NCBI GenBank assembly: GCA_916048115.1
Contig: CAJZGQ010000079.1
Span: forward strand, 1-5,432
DNA: 5,432 nt
Reading direction: 5' to 3'
DNA from: an uncultured Streptococcus sp.
GTDB lineage: Bacteria; Bacillota; Bacilli; Lactobacillales; Streptococcaceae
A program made the translations under genes and the position numbers. The notes beneath the pieces are model-generated. The model was not told the DNA's origin. It searched no databases and saw only the letters and a list, made by a program, of their open reading frames with translations. Numbering within the stretch: the stretch's first letter is position 1; each line of letters starts with the position of its first letter. This document shows positions 1-5,302 of the stretch, piece after piece.

Positions 1-103
1 CCACAAAATAATAAGCAGTTGACCCTGTACCGAGACCGACAATCATGCCGTCTTTGACAAACTCAGCCGCTTTAATTCCTACCTGTTCTTTTAGGTTTAC
101 CAT
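1..103 (-). CDS. rpiA: Ribose-5-phosphate isomerase A, N-terminal part (cut by window edge)
   Basis: RpiA interconverts ribose 5-phosphate and ribulose 5-phosphate in the non-oxidative pentose phosphate pathway, in the cytoplasm. Only the first 34 codons are present. They read [19 protein letters not shown] and continue into a phosphate-binding loop with the residues GLGTGST (about residues 23-29), which is the hallmark of the RpiA N-terminus and agrees with streptococcal RpiA as I remember it. Two ATG codons lie in tandem (106-104 and 103-101). An AGGAGG ribosome binding site at 110-115 is 6 bases from the second and only 3 from the first, so I take the second as the start. The gene is divergent from mnmE, an arrangement I recall from other streptococci such as S. 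mutans. The family call is secure despite the truncation. Confidence 0.93.
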   Translation of the reverse strand, partial: MVNLKEQVGIKAAEFVKDGMIVGLGTGSTAYYFV

Positions 104-122
104 CATAGACCTCCTTTTATAT

Positions 123-153
123 TCTCTTACAGTATAGCATATTCTGTAAGAGA
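123..153. promoter_or_regulatory. 31-bp dyad over the rpiA -10 box, candidate operator
   Basis: Perfect 10-base arms, TCTCTTACAG (123-132) and CTGTAAGAGA (144-153), flank an 11-base centre that itself keeps three more symmetric pairs. The dyad covers the rpiA -10 element and the predicted transcription start. Its symmetry and position are typical of a repressor operator. I do not recognise the regulator. It could alternatively form a hairpin in a transcript, but it has no U-tract on either side and lies at or upstream of both predicted starts. Confidence 0.5.
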
Positions 154-159
154 TTTCAC
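131..159 (-). promoter_or_regulatory. rpiA promoter (extended -10)
   Basis: On the minus strand an extended -10 element, TGCTATACT, occupies 139-131. A weak -35 box, GTGAAA (159-154), lies 17 bases upstream. Transcription would begin near 123-124, giving a leader of about 20 bases that carries the AGGAGG site of rpiA. The -10 box lies inside the large dyad at 123-153, so a protein bound there would block RNA polymerase. Confidence 0.6.
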
Positions 160-181
160 TAATTAATTGAAAACCTTTCCA

Positions 182-199
182 ACTTTTAGTTCTAAAAGT
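182..199. promoter_or_regulatory. 18-bp perfect palindrome upstream of the mnmE promoter
   Basis: ACTTTTAGTTCTAAAAGT is two 8-base arms around a 2-base centre. It ends six bases before the mnmE -35 box. The short centre disfavours a simple RNA hairpin and it lies upstream of the predicted mnmE start, so a DNA-binding site is the more natural reading. The cognate protein is unknown. Confidence 0.35.
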
Positions 200-205
200 A
201 AAACC

Positions 206-234
206 TTGCCCGTCTGCGGACTTTACGATAGAAT
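206..234 (+). promoter_or_regulatory. mnmE promoter
   Basis: A -35 box TTGCCC (206-211), a 17-base spacer and a -10 box TAGAAT (229-234) place the transcription start near 241. That is downstream of the earlier in-frame TTG at 167 and of the ATG at 239, and upstream of the ATG at 266. It therefore also supports the 266 start of mnmE. Confidence 0.6.
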
Positions 235-265
235 AGAGATGAATCTACAGGAAAAGAGAAATGAC

Positions 266-1639
266 ATGATTACTAAAGAATTTGATACCATTGCTGCCAT
301 CTCGACTCCTCTCGGTGAGGGAGCTATCGGGATTGTCCGCTTGAGCGGAACCGACAGCTTTGCCATTGCGCAAAAGATCTTCAAAGGAAAAGACTTAACC
401 AGCGTGGCTAGCCATACCCTCAACTACGGTCACATCGTGGATCCGGATAAGGACGAGGTTCTCGACGAAGTCATGGTTGGAGCCATGCGCTCACCTAAGA
501 CCTTCACCCGTGAGGACATTATCGAGATCAATACCCACGGCGGTATTGCAGTGACCAATGAAATCCTGCAATTGGTCATCCGTGAGGGAGCTCGTTTGGC
601 CGAACCTGGTGAATTTACCAAGCGAGCCTTCCTGAACGGTCGGGTCGATTTGACCCAGGCTGAGGCCGTCATGGATATTATCCGCGCCAAGACCGACAAG
701 GCTATGAATATAGCCGTCAAACAATTGGACGGATCCCTATCTGATCTGATTAACAACACCCGCCAAGAAATCCTCAATACTCTGGCTCAAGTCGAAGTCA
801 ACATCGACTATCCTGAGTACGATGATGTCGAGGAAGCTACCACTGAGATCATTCGTGAAAAGACCACCGAGTTTGAAGCCCTCTTGACCAATTTGCTGAA
901 GACAGCTCGCCGTGGAAAGATCCTGCGTGAAGGGATCTCTACAGCTATCATCGGCCGGCCAAACGTCGGCAAGTCTAGTCTTCTGAACAACCTTCTGCGC
1001 GAAGAAAAAGCCATTGTGACCGATATCGAAGGAACCACCCGGGACGTCATCGAGGAATACGTCAACATTAACGGCGTTCCCCTCAAACTGGTCGATACGG
1101 CTGGGATTCGTGAGACTGAAGACATCGTCGAGCAAATCGGTGTCGAACGTTCGAAAAAAGCCCTCAAGGAAGCTGATCTGGTCCTCCTGGTCCTCAATGC
1201 TAGCGAACCCCTGACCGATCAAGATCGCCAGCTCCTTGAGATCTCAAAAGATAGCAACCGCATCATCCTCCTCAACAAGGTTGACCTCCCGCAACAAATC
1301 GAGTTGGATCAAATCCCTGCAGATCACATCAAGATCTCTGTCCTTAAAAATCAAAACATTGACCAAATCGAAGACCGGATCAACGCCCTCTTCTTTGAAA
1401 ATGCAGGTCTGGTCGAGCAAGATGCGACTTATCTCTCAAATGCCCGTCACATCTCTCTGATCGAGAAAGCTGTTGAAGCCCTGCAAGCTGTCAACGAAGG
1501 CTTGGCTCTAGGTATGCCGGTTGACCTGCTTCAAGTCGACCTCACCCGCACCTGGGAAATCCTCGGAGAAATCACAGGGGACGCTGCTCCAGATGAGCTC
1601 ATTACCCAACTCTTCAGCCAGTTCTGTCTTGGTAAATAA
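266..1639 (+). CDS. mnmE: tRNA uridine-5-carboxymethylaminomethyl modification GTPase MnmE (TrmE)
   Basis: MnmE works with MnmG (GidA) to add the carboxymethylaminomethyl group at C5 of wobble uridine 34 in several tRNAs, using a tetrahydrofolate one-carbon unit and GTP hydrolysis. It is cytoplasmic. The protein has 457 residues, the usual length in streptococci. An N-terminal folate-binding domain (about 1-120) and a helical domain surround a Ras-like G domain: G1 GRPNVGKSS (230-238), G2 GTTRD (256-260), G3 DTAG (277-280) and G4 NKVD (337-340). The C-terminus FCLGK carries the conserved catalytic cysteine (C454). Residue 255 before GTTRD is Glu, where many homologues have Ala. The reading frame is open upstream to a TTG at 167, but an AGGAAAAGAG purine-rich ribosome binding site at 249-258 and the family N-terminus ([14 protein letters not shown]) fix the start at 266. 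It is intact, divergent from rpiA and convergent with the prsW-like gene. Confidence 0.98.
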   Translation: MITKEFDTIAAISTPLGEGAIGIVRLSGTDSFAIAQKIFKGKDLTSVASHTLNYGHIVDPDKDEVLDEVMVGAMRSPKTFTREDIIEINTHGGIAVTNEILQLVIREGARLAEPGEFTKRAFLNGRVDLTQAEAVMDIIRAKTDKAMNIAVKQLDGSLSDLINNTRQEILNTLAQVEVNIDYPEYDDVEEATTEIIREKTTEFEALLTNLLKTARRGKILREGISTAIIGRPNVGKSSLLNNLLREEKAIVTDIEGTTRDVIEEYVNINGVPLKLVDTAGIRETEDIVEQIGVERSKKALKEADLVLLVLNASEPLTDQDRQLLEISKDSNRIILLNKVDLPQQIELDQIPADHIKISVLKNQNIDQIEDRINALFFENAGLVEQDATYLSNARHISLIEKAVEALQAVNEGLALGMPVDLLQVDLTRTWEILGEITGDAAPDELITQLFSQFCLGK

Positions 1640-1722
1640 ATCTATTTTAAGATCATATACTCTTAGAGACTTTCCTTAGGTGAGTACGGACGTCAGCGAA
1701 CTTCGAAGAGGTTCCATGACTT

Positions 1723-1748
1723 AGTTTTGAATCTAACGTTTCAAAACT
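1723..1748 (+). repeat. 9-bp stem inverted repeat downstream of mnmE
   Basis: AGTTTTGAA (1723-1731) pairs with TTCAAAACT (1740-1748) around an 8-base loop. No U-run follows, so it is not a standard terminator. The preceding stretch from about 1680 (containing ACGTCAGCGAACTTCGAAG) looks to me like a sequence found between genes in other streptococci. This is a memory-based impression, and the hairpin may be the left part of a larger composite repeat. Confidence 0.4.
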
Positions 1749-1755
1749 CCCGAGT

Positions 1756-1926
1756 GAGGCTGGGACAAAAGTCCTAGCCTCTCAATTGTCTTTGGATTAT
1801 CGAGCAAGACGCAGTGGTTGAGTGGGCTCTACTACGCTGATTCCATCAGCTTTCACAGCCCTACTCAACTGTGCGGAGGTGGGACGACGAAATCGAATTC
1901 TAACGAATTACCGATTTCTGTCCCAC
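1756..1926. repeat. Multi-hairpin intergenic repeat element (streptococcal dispersed-repeat type)
   Basis: Three independent stem structures stand side by side. First, GAGGCTGGGAC (1756-1766) pairs with GTCCTAGCCTC (1771-1781) through an AAAA loop, with one wobble pair. Second, GTTGAGT-GGGCT (1817-1828) pairs with AGCCC-T-ACTCAAC (1857-1869) and encloses a GCTGAT/ATCAGC hairpin (1836-1850). Third, GTGGGAC (1879-1885) pairs with GTCCCAC (1920-1926), enclosing GAAATCG/CGATTTC and AATTC/GAATT. The whole has no believable coding content. I recall closely similar intergenic sequences, with the same GTGGGAC and GGCTGGGAC ends, in several streptococcal genomes, but could not verify the copy number. 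It could be a miniature mobile element, a structured RNA or a processing/termination region at the 3' side of mnmE. Confidence 0.6.
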
Positions 1927-2041
1927 TCTCACTTTTCTCACGGCAGAAAGTCTCAAATATTTCTTTCAAAATAGAATTTAGTTTACAGCTATCGTATCAC
2001 CCAGTTTATACAAAAGTAGAAAAACAATGTGTCCAAAATAA
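1927..2041. other. Non-coding spacer between repeat element and terminator
   Basis: I see no gene, promoter or clear structure here. An open frame on the plus strand runs from 1818 to 2144 across the repeat element, this spacer, the terminator and the end of the opposing gene. It has no ribosome binding site and no recognisable protein, so I treat the stretch as untranslated. Confidence 0.5.
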
Positions 2042-2077
2042 CAAAAATGCGTATGTGTGCAAACATACGCATTTTTG
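2042..2077. terminator. Bidirectional intrinsic terminator between mnmE and the prsW-like gene
   Basis: A perfect 15-bp stem (2042-2056 paired with 2063-2077) with the 6-base loop GTGCAA has A-runs on its 5' side and T-runs on its 3' side on both strands. It lies two bases beyond the stop codon of the minus-strand gene. It is the obvious terminator for that gene, and would also stop plus-strand transcription leaving mnmE and the repeat element. Confidence 0.9.
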
Positions 2078-2079
2078 GT

Positions 2080-2892
2080 TTATTTTCCTTGTTCTAATCG
2101 CTCAACAGTTTGATAAGCTAGGTAGATCAGGAAGAGACCAGTAGCATTCAAGACTGGAATGGCAATCGGCAACTCAGTCACGATTTGTGAGAAGGGTGAA
2201 TTTCCAACAAAATGGAATCCAAACCCAGCTACTAAATAGCCCCAGCCTGCTAGAGCTAGATCCTTGCGTCCTCTGCTAGCTTGGACAATCAAGTAGAAAC
2301 CGAGCATGACAAGGCCTGTGTAGACCCAGTGAGACATGGGCGCATTGGCTACACGACCGAGAATCCCTGACACCGTGTAAGAAAAGCCATCTGGCAGATC
2401 CTGACGGATATAGGCAAAGTCCTCCACGATCTGGAAGCCAAGCCCAGACGCAATAGCTAAGAGGAAGATCGACTTGATCCGACGGACACTGAACAAATAG
2501 AGAACAAAGAAGATGGGAATCAACTTAAAGGGTTCCTCAAAGAGTGGCGCAGCGATGGCACTCTCGTACTGGTTCCAAAATTCGCTATTTGGAGCGATAG
2601 CTTGAATCATGTCATGGAAATAGGTATTAGCAAAGCTAGATAACCAACCAGCAACAAAGCCCCCACCTAGTAGAGAAAAGAGCACCGGTACCCAAGACAA
2701 CTTCCACTTCTTCGCGAAATGAAAGAGGGCCCAGACAGCAGGAATCGCATAGACCAGGAGGATCAGGGTTGAAAGACCCACAATCCCGTACTGGCTACCA
2801 GACATCCAGCCTTCCGTCAGTGACTGGGTCTCATAGGCCAGCCCAATCGCTAGCAAGAGTAAATAGAGAAACAAAATCGATTTACGTTTCAT
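2080..2892 (-). CDS. PrsW-family intramembrane metalloprotease
   Basis: This 270-residue polytopic membrane protein of the PrsW/CPBP-like protease superfamily cuts membrane-bound substrates; B. subtilis PrsW cleaves an anti-sigma factor at site 1. The family motifs are visible: EEPFK (119-123, the EExxK motif), FxxxExxxY at 153-161 (F153, E157, Y161), H188 in the SHWVYTG segment, and H227 in GFHFVGN (the HxxxN/D motif). These supply the presumed metal ligands and catalytic glutamates. Hydrophobic segments lie near 5-20, 36-60, 68-88, 124-137, 141-156, 189-204, 213-230 and 243-260. The frame is open further upstream to 2955, but an AAAGG ribosome binding site (2899-2903), six bases before the ATG at 2892, supports MKRKS as the N-terminus, which also begins the first membrane segment. 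The substrate is unknown; neither a sigma nor an anti-sigma gene is visible. CAAX-type (Abi) proteases are the nearest alternative. Confidence 0.88.
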   Translation of the reverse strand: MKRKSILFLYLLLLAIGLAYETQSLTEGWMSGSQYGIVGLSTLILLVYAIPAVWALFHFAKKWKLSWVPVLFSLLGGGFVAGWLSSFANTYFHDMIQAIAPNSEFWNQYESAIAAPLFEEPFKLIPIFFVLYLFSVRRIKSIFLLAIASGLGFQIVEDFAYIRQDLPDGFSYTVSGILGRVANAPMSHWVYTGLVMLGFYLIVQASRGRKDLALAGWGYLVAGFGFHFVGNSPFSQIVTELPIAIPVLNATGLFLIYLAYQTVERLEQGK

Positions 2893-2917
2893 AAAAGACC
2901 TTTCTATGGTGAAATGA

Positions 2918-2941
2918 AAAAGGCTGGAGGACCAGTCTTTT
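2918..2941 (-). promoter_or_regulatory. Hairpin in the leader of the prsW-like gene
   Basis: AAAAGACTGG pairs with CCAGCCTTTT (minus strand) around a TCCT loop, with one A-C mismatch, and then runs into one further T. It lies between the predicted transcription start (about 2947) and the ribosome binding site. Its G/C-rich top and T-rich 3' arm resemble a weak terminator or attenuator, but no competing antiterminator structure is evident. Confidence 0.3.
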
Positions 2942-2953
2942 CCGTGTAGTATC

Positions 2954-2982
2954 ATTGTAACAGGATCAGCTTAAAAAAACAA
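2954..2982 (-). promoter_or_regulatory. Candidate promoter of the prsW-like gene
   Basis: On the minus strand TACAAT (2959-2954) matches the -10 consensus at five of six bases. TTGTTT (2982-2977) lies 17 bases upstream as a weak -35 box. Transcription from here would give a leader of about 55 bases and would make the gene independent of the lipoprotein gene upstream. Confidence 0.5.
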
Positions 2983-3045
2983 TAAATGTGGATTGGTGAG
3001 AAGAATGTAAAACGTAGATGCCGACAGATGGTTGACTGAATTTAG

Positions 3046-3537
3046 TTACTTAACCACCAAAGCTCCATTTTCCTCCGTCGCCAAGAGCTTCTCATCTTTA
3101 TCATATATTTTAAGTTTTATACTACTTGGTGTTTTTTGAGTTGCATTGTATTGCTTTACTATCTCTTCTTTTAAATCAAAAAGCGTCTTACAATAATCTT
3201 TTGGATTTATATTCGCTAAAGATAGCATATTTTCTGATGCAGATAAGACAAGGACCAGATATTCTTCATTATAATACACTTTCCCCATCTCAATTTCGCC
3301 ATTGATTTGATTTTGAAGCATATAAGCAAATACTACATTAGGTTTTTCATTTCCAACCAATGAGGTAGGGGCTTGATTCATCCCTTTGACCACTGATTCT
3401 TTACTTTCCTTTGTAGAATCTTTTACATTCTGTTCAGTAGACTGCTCTTTTTTGTCTTCATTCTTCACTTCTTTTTGCGCGCACGATGACAGAAATAGCG
3501 AGAGAATGGTCATTGTTGCAAACATAGTTTTTTTCAT
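3046..3537 (-). CDS. Small predicted lipoprotein of unknown function
   Basis: The product has 163 residues and is predicted to be anchored to the outer face of the membrane. Residues 1-18 form a type II signal peptide (MKK start, hydrophobic core) ending in the lipobox LSSC with C19 as the lipidated cysteine. Residues 20-52 are a charged, Lys/Glu-rich linker typical of surface lipoproteins. Residues 60-163 look like a compact mixed alpha/beta domain, with a strand-rich part (EMGKVYYNEEYLVLVLSA), a helix (TLFDLKEEIVKQYN) and a closing strand pair. One further cysteine is present (C116). An AAGGAG ribosome binding site (3545-3550), seven bases before the ATG at 3537, decides the start over the in-frame one at 3588, because only the shorter form starts with a proper signal peptide. 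I do not recognise the domain. Base composition is more AT-rich than mnmE or the neighbouring lipoprotein gene, which may point to a separate origin. No convincing promoter or terminator was found. Confidence 0.8.
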   Translation of the reverse strand: MKKTMFATMTILSLFLSSCAQKEVKNEDKKEQSTEQNVKDSTKESKESVVKGMNQAPTSLVGNEKPNVVFAYMLQNQINGEIEMGKVYYNEEYLVLVLSASENMLSLANINPKDYCKTLFDLKEEIVKQYNATQKTPSSIKLKIYDKDEKLLATEENGALVVK

Positions 3538-3707
3538 AGATTTTCTCCTTTTATTTTTACAAGTAGAAAACGACCTGTAATTAACCAAAATTGCATAAGC
3601 TTCCTGTAAAAGATATTACAAACCTTTAATTTTATAACCTAATAGGTCATTAGATCTTTAATAGTTTAAAAAAATTTTTATCCAATATTATTCTACCATA
3701 ATCACTC

Positions 3708-4676
3708 TTACTTCAGTACAGCTAGGATCTGGCGAATCATGTCTGGATCACCGTCAGGCAAGGTCACCGTCTCAGCATGGTCCAAGATCCCTTGGATAAA
3801 TTGCGTCATAAACTCTTCACTATTGAGTTCATCTGCAGACTGTTGCCAGTGACTCGGTACAGGATAGATCGTCACTGTCCCATCACCGTTGGATGCATAA
3901 GTCACATGACCTTCTGCGGAAATTGGTGTAAACAACTGACGAACATCTTTAGGATAGTCAACTCCTAACCCACCAAAGTAAATTTTTGTACCAGCACTCT
4001 TTTCATTAATACTCAATTCTGTCGGTACAGACTTAATCACATAAGCCCAGACACGCGCAGCTTCGACTTGAGCAGCGGTGTAGCCTGGATAATCATTCTG
4101 ATCTGCCTTCTTCGAAGACTTGACCTCGCTATCCGATCGAGTATTCCACTTCTTGGCCTTACTCGTCTTATACGTACTACTGCTATCATCTGTATCTACT
4201 TGCTCCCGATCTTTCGGCTGCTCTTTCTTGCGATAGTAGAAATTGTCATCATCGCCATAAGCTGGTGACTGACCAGCCCAGATCCGATCCTTGGACTTAT
4301 CCGAAGCATCGTCTTTGCCCGCTTTCTGACCTTTTGGAAGGAGCAAGAGACCGTAGCCTCCAACACCCGACTTGGCACTGACCGTCATCTCAGCGATCTG
4401 ATCCTTCTGCTTAAAGCTCGATGCATCAAGCTCAGCATCCTCGCTGACCAAGCCCTTGTCATCAAAGACCAGCTCATTGCCACGCCCATCGATCCAAGTC
4501 CCCTTGATACTCGAATAGTCCTTAGCCTTAATGGCTTTCAAATCCATACCAGACTGTTTTTTTTCTGAAGTGCTGGACTGCTGGGTATCCGAACTCTTAG
4601 GCGTCACCGTCTTCTGAGGACGACCACACGAAGCCAAGACCAAAGCAGAAAGCATAATCAAAAAACCTTTTTTCAT
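3708..4676 (-). CDS. DUF6287-like lipoprotein
   Basis: A 322-residue predicted surface lipoprotein. The signal peptide ends in the lipobox LASC with C17 as the modified cysteine, followed by a Ser/Thr/Lys-rich linker (18-43). Residues about 44-76 (MDLKAIKAKDYSSIKGTW, then a GNELVFDDKG turn) match the pattern I associate with the DUF6287 domain of streptococcal lipoproteins. A low-complexity Asp/Lys/Ser-rich stretch (about 117-195) separates this from a C-terminal domain (about 196-322) containing YPGYTAAQVEAARVWAYV, GVDYPKDVRQLF, SNGDGTVTIYPVPSHW and a final helix. That second part is also shared with streptococcal lipoproteins as I recall them. Its function is unknown. The ATG at 4676 is preceded by AAGGGAG (4683-4689) at six bases. 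It has its own strong promoter, and no clear hairpin terminator follows its stop. Confidence 0.85.
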   Translation of the reverse strand: MKKGFLIMLSALVLASCGRPQKTVTPKSSDTQQSSTSEKKQSGMDLKAIKAKDYSSIKGTWIDGRGNELVFDDKGLVSEDAELDASSFKQKDQIAEMTVSAKSGVGGYGLLLLPKGQKAGKDDASDKSKDRIWAGQSPAYGDDDNFYYRKKEQPKDREQVDTDDSSSTYKTSKAKKWNTRSDSEVKSSKKADQNDYPGYTAAQVEAARVWAYVIKSVPTELSINEKSAGTKIYFGGLGVDYPKDVRQLFTPISAEGHVTYASNGDGTVTIYPVPSHWQQSADELNSEEFMTQFIQGILDHAETVTLPDGDPDMIRQILAVLK

Positions 4677-4701
4677 ATCAATCTCCCTTCACACACCTAC
4701 T

Positions 4702-4730
4702 ATTTTAGAAAAATAAGAAAGGTGAGTCAA
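4702..4730 (-). promoter_or_regulatory. Promoter of the DUF6287-like lipoprotein gene
   Basis: The minus strand reads TTGACT (4730-4725), a 17-base spacer and TAAAAT (4707-4702). Each box is one base off consensus. The start would lie near 4695, giving a leader of about 18 bases that consists mostly of the ribosome binding site. This is the best-matching promoter in the window. Confidence 0.75.
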
Positions 4731-4795
4731 AGAAAAATCGGAGGGGGAGAATCAATTAATGACCTAAAAGTCTGTAAAATTATGATTTGAATTTC

Positions 4796-4825
4796 TCAAG
4801 AAAAAGAAGCTCAATGTATCGAGCT
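4796..4825 (-). terminator. Weak intrinsic terminator candidate downstream of the CRISPR repeat
   Basis: On the minus strand AGCTC (4825-4821) pairs with GAGCT (4812-4808) around an 8-base loop, and TCTTTTTCTTGA follows. The stem is only five base pairs, so confidence is low. If real, it would end a minus-strand transcript running through the 95-codon gene and the solitary repeat. Confidence 0.3.
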
Positions 4826-4853
4826 CCTAGACCATCATTTTTTTGTTTTTCTT

Positions 4854-4889
4854 GTTTTGGGACTGTTCGAAACAACAAAGCTCTATAAC
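4854..4889 (-). CRISPR. Solitary degenerate type II-A CRISPR repeat
   Basis: These 36 bases match, on the minus strand, the S. thermophilus CRISPR3-type repeat as I remember it (starting GTTTTAGAGCTGTGTTGTTT) at 31 of 36 positions. The differences are at repeat positions 4, 12, 25, 26 and 29. Independently of memory, the first 28 bases on the plus strand match the tracrRNA anti-repeat at 5303-5330 in this same window at 24 of 28 positions, including an unbroken TTCGAAACAACA. No second repeat is found about 66 bases away on either side, so there is no array. The orientation, with the repeat reading on the minus strand, is what is expected if the lost cas genes ran leftward from the tracrRNA. 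It is best explained as the terminal, already decayed repeat of a lost array. Confidence 0.82.
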
Positions 4890-4964
4890 TAGAAACATTG
4901 ATACTATCAACTCCACACATCCCACATAGACAGTTTCCCTTATGTTTTTTAATATTCTTCAAAA

Positions 4965-5252
4965 CTAAATCTTATACAAATTATTTAATTTTTCTAACTC
5001 TAATATATTCATACATACTTCTACTCCAGTAACTACCCCCTTGCTATGAATAAATCCACAAGAAAACACAATCCTCTCCTTACTCAAAATATTTGTCAAT
5101 ACTACTAATGCTTCTAAAACATAATCCTCTATTGTAATAAAACTATTATTTTCATCTTTCAAAAACTTTATAAATCCAATATCCTTACACCTATCACCAA
5201 AATAAAACCTAAGTGATTTTAAATAATAATCAAAAAACACATCACTCTCCAT
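4965..5252 (-). CDS. Orphan 95-residue protein of unknown function in the CRISPR remnant
   Basis: I do not recognise this protein. The 95 residues suggest a soluble mixed alpha/beta fold: an N-terminal helix (MESDVFFDYYLKSLRFYF), a helix near 42-57 (EDYVLEALVVLTNIL) and a strand-rich segment near 59-83 (ERIVFSCGFIHSKGVVTGVEV), with cysteines at 22, 65 and 80. There is no signal peptide or membrane segment. The frame also offers an ATG at 5267, but that has no ribosome binding site. The ATG at 5252 has AAGGGA (5259-5264) at six bases, so I choose it. The gene is very AT-rich and sits where cas9 to csn2 would be in a type II-A locus. It shows no resemblance to Cas9, Cas1, Cas2 or Csn2 as I know them. 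A small immunity protein, an anti-CRISPR or a decayed accessory gene are possible but unsupported. An upstream extended -10 promoter and the ribosome binding site argue that it is a real gene. Confidence 0.6.
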   Translation of the reverse strand: MESDVFFDYYLKSLRFYFGDRCKDIGFIKFLKDENNSFITIEDYVLEALVVLTNILSKERIVFSCGFIHSKGVVTGVEVCMNILELEKLNNLYKI

Positions 5253-5281
5253 AGAAAATCCCTTCATTTTTAAAATATTCT

Positions 5282-5290
5282 ATTATATCA
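5282..5290 (-). promoter_or_regulatory. Extended -10 promoter of the 95-codon gene
   Basis: The minus strand reads TGATATAAT (5290-5282), a perfect extended -10 element. There is no good -35 box; that region would fall inside the tracrRNA anti-repeat at about 5305-5310. The start would be near 5275, giving a leader of about 22 bases before the ATG at 5252. The same AT-rich bases offer TATTAT (5281-5286) or TATCAT (5286-5291) as a -10 box for the divergent tracrRNA. Confidence 0.55.
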
Positions 5291-5302
5291 TACAAAAAAT
5301 AA

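Noticed and set aside
167..265. Upstream extension of MnmE from a TTG start
   Set aside because: The extra residues do not belong to the family, and the best promoter and ribosome binding site lie inside this stretch, so translation starts at 266.
1818..2144. A 108-codon plus-strand open frame
   Set aside because: It runs through the hairpin repeat, the terminator and the 3' end of the opposing prsW-like gene, has no ribosome binding site and no recognisable protein.
3538..3588. Upstream extension of the small lipoprotein (start at 3588)
   Set aside because: It would put 17 polar residues before the MKK signal peptide, and the AAGGAG site is correctly spaced only for the start at 3537.
3574..3610. 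CTGTAA-type words (near 3574, 3603 and 4772) resembling half of the dyad at 123-153
   Set aside because: They are not arranged as inverted repeats with matching spacing, and such AT-rich hexamers are expected by chance.
3635..3680. T-rich stretch and small ACCTA-TAGGT symmetry after the DUF6287-like gene, as a terminator or operator
   Set aside because: The stem is only five bases, with poor extension and no hairpin directly before the T-run, so neither role can be supported.
4780..4962. A 60-codon minus-strand open frame with a CLCGMCG cysteine cluster, faintly like the zinc-binding start of an HNH nuclease
   Set aside because: It starts at TTG without a ribosome binding site and its middle codons are the degenerate CRISPR repeat itself, so it is most likely a chance frame; too little remains to claim an HNH fragment.
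4890..4964. Search for further CRISPR repeats or a spacer array beside the solitary repeat
   Set aside because: No sequence similar to the repeat occurs at the spacing expected for 30-base spacers on either side, so no array is claimed.
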